A DNA stretch of 64,000 bases from positions 122,697 to 186,696 of the forward strand of contig CAKRDD010000004.1 of assembly GCA_934309345.1 (NCBI GenBank), in the 5' to 3' direction. The notes beneath the pieces are model-generated. The model saw only the letters and a list, made by a program, of their open reading frames with translations, had not been told where the DNA came from and ran no database searches. Below are positions 17,565-25,513 of this stretch, one piece after another. The position numbers were made by a program, and so were the translations under genes. How positions within the stretch are numbered: position 1 is the stretch's first letter; every line of letters begins with the position of its first letter. This DNA is from an uncultured Mediterraneibacter sp. Its GTDB lineage: Bacteria > Bacillota > Clostridia > Lachnospirales > Lachnospiraceae.

Positions 17565-19715
17565 TCACACATCCTCTACCCAGCGCATCTCGCCTGGTTC
17601 AAGATCCAGTTCATATACACAATTTCCGTTGATATATACATCTGTGTGCCGCGCTTCTGATGAGTTATTAATAACTGCAATCTTTTTACTTTTTGGGAAC
17701 ACAGTTACTTCCGTATCAACATTTGTTACATAGTAACGCTTCATCTCTTTTTCCATGCCTGCTGCATAGTAAATAGCACGAAGAAGAATTCTGCAGTTCT
17801 GTGGAGAATATGGAAGTCCTGCAAAATATACGCTATGTCCTTTACCATATTCATTAACAACCAGCTGGCTGTATTCTCCATCCATTGCAAGGATCTGATA
17901 GTTTTTACCCTGTGCATAGATACGGCTTGTTCCCTCACCGAAATCTATTTCTCCCTCAATATCCTCCAAGATAAAGTGGTTTGCATCCATCTCATTATAC
18001 TTATCTGTATTGAGTGAGAAGCACATCTCACGATCTACACCAAGTACATCAGATAACTGGAAGAATCTTCCCTGATACTGATATGCTGTCGGCTCACCGA
18101 CTCCGATGAATCCGCCTCCTTCATCAACAAAACGACGAATATTTGTTACAACAGCTTCATCAATCCAGTTTTCTGCTCCACTGAATGCTGTATATGCATC
18201 ACCTACATTGATGATTACTCCGATATCTTCCGGGATACCATTCTTCACATCATCAAAGGAAATGAATTCCACTTCGAATGGCATACCGCTTAAGCACTCA
18301 AGCACACCCTCTGCTGAATATGTCTCTCTGTGCCAGATTGCGTGATGTACCTGGTTGGACATCCACTTTCTCTGACCTCCCCAGCAGTTGAGGATTGCAA
18401 CCTTAAATGGTGCTACATAGGAAGGTGTTCCCTGCATATTTTCATGGATCTGACGGAACTCTGTGACAACATTCTGGATCTCATCAATAAATCCAGGCCA
18501 GTTGCTTGCGAGTTTTAAGTATCCGCCGTATCCGATTCTGTCTAATGGTGAACGAAGAAGCGCACGTCTCGCCTTTCTCCAGTTGTCTCTTGCTTCCCCG
18601 ATCGGATCTCCGCCTTCGCAGAACACATCCGGGAAGAAATATGGTAAGAGACGTCCTTCTGTGTAATCAACACCCTTAATATCAGAGATCATACGAAGTG
18701 TTACACCACTTCCGACAGAACCTACAACTGCATCCAGTCCGATGCCTGCAAAGTACTTGCCATAAGGCTCTGTTCCGATCCAGTGATCTCCAAGGAACAT
18801 CATTGCTTCCTTACCATAAGAATGAACGATATCAACCAGTTCTTTAGCAAGTGCACAAACTTCAATCTGCTGGAATTCAATAAAGTCGCGGAACTCTTTA
18901 CTCGGCACACGGAACATACTGTTGTGATATCCCTGATCTACGATATATTCCGGACGAAATTTATATCCTGCCCACTTTTCAAACTTCTCTAAAATATATG
19001 GACTTACGCTTGCGCTATATCCAAACCACTCAACGTATTTTTCTCTCTTCTGATCATCAAAAGTTAATGTAAACTGATGGAAAAATGTTGTGAATCGAAC
19101 AACATCGATATCCGGGTTCTCTTCACACCATCTTTTCAGTTTTTCCTTTACATACTTCTGTGTCTTTGGCTGTCTTACATCATATGTTAACTGGTGCGGT
19201 GTATCCTGCCAATCATTTGTAATGAAGTTATACATATGTACCGGATCCCAGATAAGGAATGCCAGGAAACTTACTGTATATTCATGATACGGTTTTGTCT
19301 GAATCTCAACCTCACCTGAAACTTCATCAAACTTCCATTTATCTGTAGGAACGATCTCTCCTGTTGTTCGATCAATTACTTCCCACCAACGTTTTGGATC
19401 ATCCAATGTATTTACTTTCAACTGCTCTGTGTGAAATCCTTCCATTAAACGAATACGAAGTGTTTCGCCTCTTGCTGTCACACGATTACTGATCAAATAT
19501 TCCTGCTGAATCTCTTCCGGATTTGCGCTTGCCCACTCATTATCTTTTCTTGTTGTATAATAAGTTGCATATTTCTTAACCGGTTCTGACAGAAGTGCTT
19601 CCGGCATCTCTGTACCATCACAGTCTCTCAAAGCATCTGCACCTAAAAGATTTTTCAATCGTATTGTCTCGTCAATGACATCTGCATCCGTCGGCAGAGT
19701 CAATCTTCCCGTCAT
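17565..19715 (-). CDS. GH112 phosphorylase: 1,3-beta-galactosyl-N-acetylhexosamine phosphorylase or galactosyl-rhamnose phosphorylase
   Basis: About 716 residues from the ATG at 19715 (MTGRLTLP); a GGGGGG run lies upstream. The whole length matches GH112: TDADVIDETIRLKNLLGADALRDCDGTEMP, WDPVHMYNFITNDWQ, RFTTFFHQFTL, the GDHWIGTEP segment where I believe the catalytic Asp lies, and a C-terminal beta domain. The family phosphorolyses lacto-N-biose or galacto-N-biose (from milk glycans and mucin) to galactose-1-phosphate, or galactosyl-rhamnose. Which one cannot be told by eye. The enzyme has no signal peptide, so it acts in the cytosol. The gene stands alone with its own promoter and a divergent AraC regulator. 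Confidence 0.9.
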   Translation of the reverse strand: MTGRLTLPTDADVIDETIRLKNLLGADALRDCDGTEMPEALLSEPVKKYATYYTTRKDNEWASANPEEIQQEYLISNRVTARGETLRIRLMEGFHTEQLKVNTLDDPKRWWEVIDRTTGEIVPTDKWKFDEVSGEVEIQTKPYHEYTVSFLAFLIWDPVHMYNFITNDWQDTPHQLTYDVRQPKTQKYVKEKLKRWCEENPDIDVVRFTTFFHQFTLTFDDQKREKYVEWFGYSASVSPYILEKFEKWAGYKFRPEYIVDQGYHNSMFRVPSKEFRDFIEFQQIEVCALAKELVDIVHSYGKEAMMFLGDHWIGTEPYGKYFAGIGLDAVVGSVGSGVTLRMISDIKGVDYTEGRLLPYFFPDVFCEGGDPIGEARDNWRKARRALLRSPLDRIGYGGYLKLASNWPGFIDEIQNVVTEFRQIHENMQGTPSYVAPFKVAILNCWGGQRKWMSNQVHHAIWHRETYSAEGVLECLSGMPFEVEFISFDDVKNGIPEDIGVIINVGDAYTAFSGAENWIDEAVVTNIRRFVDEGGGFIGVGEPTAYQYQGRFFQLSDVLGVDREMCFSLNTDKYNEMDANHFILEDIEGEIDFGEGTSRIYAQGKNYQILAMDGEYSQLVVNEYGKGHSVYFAGLPYSPQNCRILLRAIYYAAGMEKEMKRYYVTNVDTEVTVFPKSKKIAVINNSSEARHTDVYINGNCVYELDLEPGEMRWVEDV

Positions 19716-19767
19716 CAATATGATTCCCCCCAAATAACTTTTATATTGTCTTCTGTTTGATGGCTAA

Positions 19768-19796
19768 AGTATAACAATTTCGACAAACGCTATCAA
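19768..19796 (-). promoter_or_regulatory. Promoter of the GH112 gene
   Basis: On the reverse strand TTGATA, 17-bp spacer, TATACT, about 50 bp upstream of the start codon, in the intergenic region shared with the divergent AraC gene. Confidence 0.75.
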
Positions 19797-19898
19797 TTTC
19801 TTTGTTGCTCGGTTTGTTATGTTTTTTGCTTTTTTATTACTAAAATACTGTTTTCCCTCGATTTTTTATGTATAATATGTTTATGAGGTTATTTACTT

Positions 19899-20753
19899 AT
19901 GAGTAATGAATTTATCAATCTTGGCTCTGCCAATAACGACAAGGCAGACTTTCAGCTTCGCTATATTTCCATCTCCAAATATGAAGGAGACTGGCACTCC
20001 CTTCCGCATACGCATCAGTTTTCAGAGCTTTTCTATGTTCTGCGCGGCGAAGGTGTCTTTTATATAGAAGATGAAAAAATTTCCGTAAAAACGGATGATT
20101 TAATGATCATCAATCCACATGTGGAACACACTGAGAAGACACTTCCGAATAACCCAATGGAATATATTGTTTTCGGCGTTGAAGGACTCGCCTTTTCTTT
20201 TATTCATCCAGATCAGGAGAATCCGAAAGGATACAGCTACTACAGCTACGGATCCGACAAAAATCAGTTTATCAATTTCGCACAGCTGATGATGCATGAA
20301 TTTCAGGATAAAAAACCAGGTTTCGAAAAAGTCTGTCATGGATTACTGGAAGTTCTTCTGGTATATATTTCCAGAAAGCAAAATCTGTCCGTTATCACAA
20401 ACTCTTCCTTTCAGCTTTCTAAAGAATGTGCACTTGCCAAACGGTATATTGATATAAATTATTCCAAGAATATTACTTTGGACTCTTTAGCTGAGATCAC
20501 ACATATCAATAAATTTTATCTGGCACATTCCTTTACAGAATGTATTGGGCAGTCTCCGATCAACTATCTGACAGACAGAAGGATTGAAGCGTGTAAAGAA
20601 CTTTTAACAACCTCCAATTTCTCTGTTACACAGATTGCCTCCAGTGCAGGTTTTTCTTCACAGTCTTATTTTTCGCAGATTTTCAATAAGAAGGTGGGAA
20701 TGTCGCCACGACAATATCGGAAATTATATTCAAACAAAAAGGAGCTGGAGTAA
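19899..20753 (+). CDS. AraC-family regulator (cupin plus HTH_18)
   Basis: 284 residues. The N-terminal cupin part (HTHQFSELFYVLRGEGVFYIEDEKI) senses a ligand, often a sugar. The C-terminal pair of helix-turn-helices is complete (LDSLAEITHINKFYLAHSFTECIGQSPINYL and VTQIASSAGFSSQSYFSQIFNKKVGMSPRQYR). It is divergent from GH112 and so is the likely activator of galactoside phosphorolysis. A GAGG site precedes the ATG. The stop codon lies inside its terminator hairpin. Confidence 0.88.
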   Translation: MSNEFINLGSANNDKADFQLRYISISKYEGDWHSLPHTHQFSELFYVLRGEGVFYIEDEKISVKTDDLMIINPHVEHTEKTLPNNPMEYIVFGVEGLAFSFIHPDQENPKGYSYYSYGSDKNQFINFAQLMMHEFQDKKPGFEKVCHGLLEVLLVYISRKQNLSVITNSSFQLSKECALAKRYIDINYSKNITLDSLAEITHINKFYLAHSFTECIGQSPINYLTDRRIEACKELLTTSNFSVTQIASSAGFSSQSYFSQIFNKKVGMSPRQYRKLYSNKKELE

Positions 20754-20770
20754 TGACACTCCAGCTTTTC
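20743..20770 (+). terminator. Terminator overlapping the AraC stop codon
   Basis: The stem AGCTGGAG / CTCCAGCT with an 8-nt loop is followed by TTTTC. The TAA of the AraC gene is in the loop. Confidence 0.75.
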
Positions 20771-20781
20771 TAATCAGGTGT

Positions 20782-21684
20782 TTAATCAACCTTTTTCACT
20801 CTAAACGTAATAACCGACACTACCTCAATCGCCCCCAGGATTAACACAAACCCTACAATATCCGGCAGTACAAATTTTGTCTTAAAACATAGCCATGTAA
20901 GAACAGCACTTGTAACTGGTTCAACTGTCACAAACAGGCTTGCTTTTACACTGCCAAGTATTCTGATTCCTATTCCATATAGAACAAATGGAAAAAGAGA
21001 ACCTATAATCGCAACAGCTACAGATAATAAAATGATGTTTGCCGACACTTTTGGTAAACGATATGTTCCTGTAGTAACTGTCAATACTATAGATGATAAA
21101 ACAGAACCCCATCCAATAACATTGATCAGTCCAAATTCATCATATAATTTTTGCGGATACAGACAATATATTGTAAAACACACAGCGGAACTCAGTCCCC
21201 AGATCAGTGACTCTTTTGATACCGCCAAAGAATTAAGCTGTCCATGTGTTGCTATCAGGAAAATACCGCAAAACGCACATAGAACCGCTACTGTTTCATA
21301 TGATTTCGGTTTATTATGTAACACGATAGCTGTATAAACCAGAATCATTATAATATATGTAAATTGTATGATCGTTCCGGTTGCTGCATTGGAATATTCA
21401 ATGGCAAGAAAGTAGGTCAACTGTAAGCCAAGTATTCCGGTAAGTGAAAAAAATAGAAAAGAGCAGATTCTTTTTCCGCTCTTCCATACTGAAAATAATT
21501 TTTTATCTTTTTTTATTACAGAAATCGTCAAAAGTATTATTCCGGAAACAAATTGTCTTATTATTGATAACTGAACAGAATTCATGGTTGAGTTGAGAAA
21601 TATATATTGTCCAATCACTCCACTGAATCCCCACATTATGCCGCTTATCAGTACAAGCATAATTCCAAATTTCTGTGATTTCAT
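20782..21684 (-). CDS. EamA/DMT-family exporter
   Basis: About 300 residues from the ATG at 21684, placed 7 nt after GAGG. Ten hydrophobic helices form two EamA repeats: SGIMWGFSGVIGQYIF at the start of the first and SLIWGLSSAVCFTIYCLYP at the start of the second, with the EPVTSAVLTWL motif near the end. The family exports amino acids or other small metabolites. It is convergent with the AraC gene and has no clear partner. Confidence 0.85.
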   Translation of the reverse strand: MKSQKFGIMLVLISGIMWGFSGVIGQYIFLNSTMNSVQLSIIRQFVSGIILLTISVIKKDKKLFSVWKSGKRICSFLFFSLTGILGLQLTYFLAIEYSNAATGTIIQFTYIIMILVYTAIVLHNKPKSYETVAVLCAFCGIFLIATHGQLNSLAVSKESLIWGLSSAVCFTIYCLYPQKLYDEFGLINVIGWGSVLSSIVLTVTTGTYRLPKVSANIILLSVAVAIIGSLFPFVLYGIGIRILGSVKASLFVTVEPVTSAVLTWLCFKTKFVLPDIVGFVLILGAIEVVSVITFRVKKVD

Positions 21685-21819
21685 TCGCATGCCTCATTAT
21701 GTTTATTACTATTTCTTCCTCTCACTATACTACATGCCATTAATCAAATCAATTACTGACTCTCTTTTTTCTGTGTCTTCAGTTTTTTCGAATTAGTTCC
21801 GAACACCCATCAAGTATAT

Positions 21820-22083
21820 TTAAAATGTTGCTGTTGGAGTTGCAAATGAAGCACCAGCCAAGAGACCTCGGAAACCATTCGCAGATATTGTTGAATTTAG
21901 GTAAGTTTTCTTTAAAAGCAAGATAGACAAAACGACGCTCCACTGTTTATCTACCTTGCTCATTCTTGCATTCGCAAGCGAAAATTCTTTCGTAACTGCA
22001 GGCACCTGTTCTCCTCTGTTTTTCATCCGAATCTTCTTTCGCAAAATATGTGCCGTCTTCCAAAGAATATTTCCAATAAACAA
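21820..22083 (-). CDS. Unrecognised small ORF, possibly a gene remnant
   Basis: An open frame starts 5 bp after the guanylate-kinase-like stop and contains a polar stretch (VPAVTKEFSLANARMSKVDKQ) followed by a small-residue-rich end (GLLAGASFATPTATF). There is no clear ribosome site. The non-random middle part suggests the tail of a once longer gene, but I do not recognise the family. Confidence 0.25.
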   Translation of the reverse strand: MFIGNILWKTAHILRKKIRMKNRGEQVPAVTKEFSLANARMSKVDKQWSVVLSILLLKKTYLNSTISANGFRGLLAGASFATPTATF

Positions 22084-22088
22084 AAAAT

Positions 22089-22763
22089 TTACAGTAATGC
22101 CTCTTTGTATGACTGAACATGAGGCTTCACTTCTCCGTCTATATAACTATCAAGAAATTCTTTCATGCAGTTACGGCTATAGCGATTACTATGAATGATC
22201 TGTGCAAAACGACTCAAAGTATTTGAAATCGTATCATTGACCAAAATATAATCATAGCTATTGGCACATGAAATCTCTTCTTCTGCTATTTCCATTAAAG
22301 CATTCACTTCTTCTTCGGTATAAATTCCAGTGCTAGACAGCCGGCTCTTTAATTCATCCCAAGATGGCGGCAAAATGTAAATCAGTGTAGCATCCGGACA
22401 AAGTGCACGAATCTTCATTGCTCCGATTGTATCCACGTCCAGAATTACATTTTTCCCTCTTGCACGCGCTTCCTCTACACTTTTCTTCGTTGTTCCGTAA
22501 GCATTACCATTCACATATGTATATTCCAACATCTCACCCATACGAACCATTCGCTCAAACTCCGGTACAGACACAAACCAATAGTCTTTTCCGTCTATTT
22601 CATGCTTTCTCTGTCTTCTCGTTGTCACAGATACACTGACACACGCCTGTTCATGATCTTGCAAATACTCTCTCAAAACCGTCTTATTCCCCACACCCGA
22701 CGGTCCCGAAACAACAATCAACTGTCCATATTCTGCAATCTTGTCCAAATATTCCTTTTTCAT
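22089..22763 (-). CDS. Guanylate kinase-like protein with altered P-loop
   Basis: About 224 residues from the ATG at 22763, which follows GGAAG. The fold is that of Gmk: LIVVSGPSGVG, the GMP-binding TTRRQRKHEIDGKDYWF, EYTYVNGNAYGT, LDVDTIGAMKIR and YDYILVND. Two oddities are visible. The Walker A loop reads GPSGVGNKT (residues 20-28) where guanylate kinases have GKGT or GKST, so Lys is shifted by one. The LID region lacks the usual RR...R pattern. Gmk converts GMP to GDP with ATP. This copy could be a working but divergent enzyme or a regulatory paralogue. Confidence 0.75.
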   Translation of the reverse strand: MKKEYLDKIAEYGQLIVVSGPSGVGNKTVLREYLQDHEQACVSVSVTTRRQRKHEIDGKDYWFVSVPEFERMVRMGEMLEYTYVNGNAYGTTKKSVEEARARGKNVILDVDTIGAMKIRALCPDATLIYILPPSWDELKSRLSSTGIYTEEEVNALMEIAEEEISCANSYDYILVNDTISNTLSRFAQIIHSNRYSRNCMKEFLDSYIDGEVKPHVQSYKEALL

Positions 22764-22936
22764 CGCCGTTTCTTCCTTCCTCTCAACCATATTTTCGTAT
22801 GATTTATACTTTTTTATTATAAATTCAGACAATATATTGCGTCAAGCATATTTTTCATACAGATGAACTCTGTTTTACTTGTTGTCCTGTGATTTGTATT
22901 TCTGTTTCCATAACATGGTATATTCTCCATCAACTA

Positions 22937-23277
22937 CCGATTTTGTTTATCTACCTCTTAAATTTATATTTCCCTTTTCCATAACCGGATACAGGTTCAA
23001 TAATCTCTGCCTGCACCAAATTGGAAAGAAGTTTGGAAGCACCTGAACCTTTCAGCTCGAGAAGCTTCATAACTGCACTTCTTCCAAATACCTCATCAAA
23101 GCCAAACTTTTCAAAGAGTCTATGAATATGAACTGTCGTTTTTACTGAGAAAGCGTTGCCTTTTTCGGAAAGTACACTTTCAATATCCACTTTTTCATTC
23201 TCAATATCCACTTTTCGATCTTGAATGTCCACTTTTTCTTCATTCAAAAGTCCACTTATTTCCGATTTTGTTTATCT
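22937..23277. repeat. 16-bp direct repeat bracketing a small ORF
   Basis: CCGATTTTGTTTATCT occurs at 22937-22952 and again at 23262-23277. The copies bracket the 98-codon ORF almost exactly; the first contains the start of its reverse-strand stop codon. This may be a duplication scar or a relic of insertion or deletion. Confidence 0.6.
22951..23247 (-). pseudogene. C-terminal remnant of a Fic/AAA-4-type ATP-binding protein
   Basis: 98 codons remain. The C-terminal winged helix (GRSAVMKLLELKGSGASKLLSNLV then IIEPVSGYGKGKYKFKR) matches the end of the large Fic-type or divergent-AAA (AlbA_2) proteins that are common in Clostridia. The N-terminal part has three KVDI units encoded by short AAAAGTGGAyATT repeats. 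An in-frame stop just upstream cuts off the rest, and no catalytic domain is present. It could still make a small HTH protein. Confidence 0.55.
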
Positions 23278-23419
23278 TATTTTACCAGAAAAGGTAAGAG
23301 ATAAAACGATTTCAACACTTTATATAAATATATCATACCGCAAAACATGCATTCCTTCAATGTACACAAGTTCTATTATATGCTTTCCTTCAATAGAAAA
23401 CAGGGCTTTGCCCTAACAA

Positions 23420-23460
23420 AAAGAAGAGAACTCTCATTTTACTGGAGTTCCCTTCTCTTA
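23420..23460 (-). terminator. Terminator of the HdeD-like gene
   Basis: On the reverse strand AGAGAAGGGAACTC / GAGTTCTCTTCT with a short loop and a following TTTTTG. It lies shortly after the stop at 23484. Confidence 0.75.
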
Positions 23461-23483
23461 GTCATTTACTATTTTTCTTTGAT

Positions 23484-24020
23484 TTACTCACTCTCTTTTC
23501 CAAAATTCACAGCAAGTACGATCATATTGATTCCCTGCATTAAAACAGCAAATGCGATCATATATCCAACTGAGAACATAGTCAATACCGGATGGGTAAA
23601 GGCTATAATACTTACAACAATGGATAACACACCACAAACAATTGCTAAAATTGCCTTTCCCTTAGAATCTTTAAACTTCTTCGCCCCGGCTACAATCTGG
23701 AAGATACCATAAACCAGGACGCTGGCACCAACCAGATAAGTTGCCATGATATCTGTAAGAAATCTCTGTACGCCACTGAACAATAAAATGATACCGCCAA
23801 GTCCTTCCAGGACTCCAAGAATACATCCTCCGATATCTTTCTTCTCTTTTGACAATGAAAGTATCACAAGTTCAATACCATTCACGAAGAGAAGCATTCC
23901 AAGAATCCATCCGATTGCCAAAAAAGTTCTCATAGGTCGAACTACTGCATAAAAACCTAACAGCACTGTCAGAATTCCCGTGATCATTGTGATAATTTTA
24001 ATTGTTTTATTCTCCTTCAT
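23484..24020 (-). CDS. HdeD/DUF308-family membrane protein
   Basis: About 178 residues from the ATG at 24020, which follows AAAGGGGCGGC. Six hydrophobic helices in three pairs with the repeated pattern G.L..L.G......P.......I...GI fit HdeD-like (DUF308) proteins, linked in enterobacteria to acid resistance. It lies downstream of the surface-protein genes but has its own leader and terminator, so membership in that operon is uncertain. Confidence 0.8.
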   Translation of the reverse strand: MKENKTIKIITMITGILTVLLGFYAVVRPMRTFLAIGWILGMLLFVNGIELVILSLSKEKKDIGGCILGVLEGLGGIILLFSGVQRFLTDIMATYLVGASVLVYGIFQIVAGAKKFKDSKGKAILAIVCGVLSIVVSIIAFTHPVLTMFSVGYMIAFAVLMQGINMIVLAVNFGKESE

Positions 24021-24079
24021 TTTTGCCGCCCCTTTCACTTCTGCATTTCTTTTGTTTTTATTATAACACAAATTTTTAT

Positions 24080-24436
24080 TTACTTGTTACCTTTTTTATA
24101 TTTTACTCCACAGCCAAATGCAATCATTGAGAATATCAATATTGCAATCCAAATTGTTGCTTTGCTCTCATCTCCTGTTTTCGCATTTGTTGTGCTTTCG
24201 TCTTGTAAATGTTCCTCATCTTCGGGATGGTTCTCCTGCTCATTTTCAGAATTTCCTGTCACATATGCTTTTACGCTGGTACTTCCCGCATAAGTTGCAG
24301 AATCTGTTGTCTCCTGAGCAAGAGATTTCCTTGGAACTGATAGAGTAAAAATACATACAAGAAAAATTGACATAAAAATGATTCTAAACAAGCTTTTTCT
24401 TGCATCATTCCACTCTTTTTTATTGTGCAGATACAT
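24080..24436 (-). CDS. Small KTGD-tailed surface protein
   Basis: About 118 residues from the ATG at 24436, which overlaps the upstream gene by 17 bp. A signal-peptide-like helix (about 14-38) ends near SLA; then comes an acidic, Glu/Asn-rich spacer (about 45-80). The C terminus has NAKTGD, a hydrophobic helix and a basic KYKKGNK tail, the pattern of Lachnospiraceae sortase substrates. This predicts a small wall-anchored protein, perhaps a pilus base or anchor for the neighbouring secreted proteins (inference). Confidence 0.65.
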   Translation of the reverse strand: MYLHNKKEWNDARKSLFRIIFMSIFLVCIFTLSVPRKSLAQETTDSATYAGSTSVKAYVTGNSENEQENHPEDEEHLQDESTTNAKTGDESKATIWIAILIFSMIAFGCGVKYKKGNK

Positions 24437-25019
24437 TTCTAACCCTTGTATAGAAATTAAGTGTACCAGTGTACGCTCCACCCCAGGTAGAAAGATCTTT
24501 ATTATATAACTGGTTACGATTCAGTCTTAATTGGTCAGTTGCTGATTGACCTGCTTTCATGAATACATTAAATAAAAATCCATTGTCATACCAGGTTCCA
24601 TTTTGAATACTTGCATCGTTATACATAATCTCATAAGTCAGAGCACAGTCTTTATTTGTATTATGTGTCAGGAGAAACGGATCAGTATTTCCGGTTGCTG
24701 TCGCATCTTTTACTAAAACAGCGATTCCGGTTCCTGCCTCAAGATTCTCTGCTTTTACACATTCCACAGTGATATCTTTGTATGAATATGCATCTCCTTC
24801 TGTCTCAGGCTGCTTTATTGTTCCAAAATCAACGGTCTCCGGAATTCTTATAATATAATCTGCTTTATTTGGGTTTTCCTCTACTGTTGCAGTCACTGTC
24901 GTATCTCCCGATCTTTGAGTCTCATCGGTCGGGTCAAGATCCTTTGCAAAAACACCTGTTGTCATAACAGATACCATCATCGTTGCTGCCATAAATCCTG
25001 CTACCACTTTCTTTTTCAT
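24420..25019 (-). CDS. Secreted beta-rich surface protein (pilin/WxL-like)
   Basis: 199 residues. A clear signal peptide (MKKKVVAGFMAATMMVSVMTTGVFAK) precedes a mature part with alternating beta strands (TTVTATVEEN, YIIRIPETVDFGTI, KDITVECV, GIAVLVKDA) and a final strand YTGTLNFYTRV. The pattern resembles Firmicute pilin-like or WxL-type beta sandwiches, but I see no sorting signal. A partner tail protein follows directly, so it may be a fibre or coat subunit. A GGAGGTAGAATC site precedes the ATG. Confidence 0.7.
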   Translation of the reverse strand: MKKKVVAGFMAATMMVSVMTTGVFAKDLDPTDETQRSGDTTVTATVEENPNKADYIIRIPETVDFGTIKQPETEGDAYSYKDITVECVKAENLEAGTGIAVLVKDATATGNTDPFLLTHNTNKDCALTYEIMYNDASIQNGTWYDNGFLFNVFMKAGQSATDQLRLNRNQLYNKDLSTWGGAYTGTLNFYTRVRNVSAQ

Positions 25020-25035
25020 GATTCTACCTCCACGT

Positions 25036-25512
25036 TTATTCTTTTACATATAATTTAAACTCTGCGCTTCCGCCGTTTAACGGACTTTTATCTTCTAATG
25101 AATAACACTTATATTCTATAACTGCCTGATACTCTCCTGCTTTCAGCTCCTGGTCAAGCGTAATATTCTCCAGACCTTCTCCCGGTTTCAGTTCTTGTGA
25201 TTCGAACAGTTTCGTTCCGTCTTCCAGTCTCAATACAATTACAAAAATGCACTCATTATCTGCCGGATTACCAATGCTTACTGTCTGCTCCTTTGTATTT
25301 GCCTTCATTACCATACTTGTATATCCCGGAATCAGGATTCCTTTTTCCTCGGAAGGTTCTTCCTCCTCGATATCCACATCCCAGGCTACTACTTCTGCAG
25401 ACGAATTTCCGGTTTTCTGATTCTTTTGGTTCATAACATACCAGGTAATTCCTGCGGCTGCTATCACAGCCGCAATCAGAATTCCGATTATAATCTTTTT
25501 CTTTTTTTTCAT
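25036..25512 (-). CDS. Membrane-anchored extracellular protein of the surface locus
   Basis: About 158 residues from the ATG at 25512, two bases after the stop of the giant gene. A basic start and one hydrophobic helix (about 6-26) anchor it; a short acidic linker follows, then a beta-sandwich-like domain (SMVMKANTKEQTVSIGNPADN, FVIVLRLEDG, GEYQAVIEYK). The family is often found beside surface adhesins of Lachnospiraceae; its function is unknown. Expressed by coupling with its neighbours. Confidence 0.7.
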   Translation of the reverse strand: MKKKKKIIIGILIAAVIAAAGITWYVMNQKNQKTGNSSAEVVAWDVDIEEEEPSEEKGILIPGYTSMVMKANTKEQTVSIGNPADNECIFVIVLRLEDGTKLFESQELKPGEGLENITLDQELKAGEYQAVIEYKCYSLEDKSPLNGGSAEFKLYVKE

Positions 25513-25513
25513 C

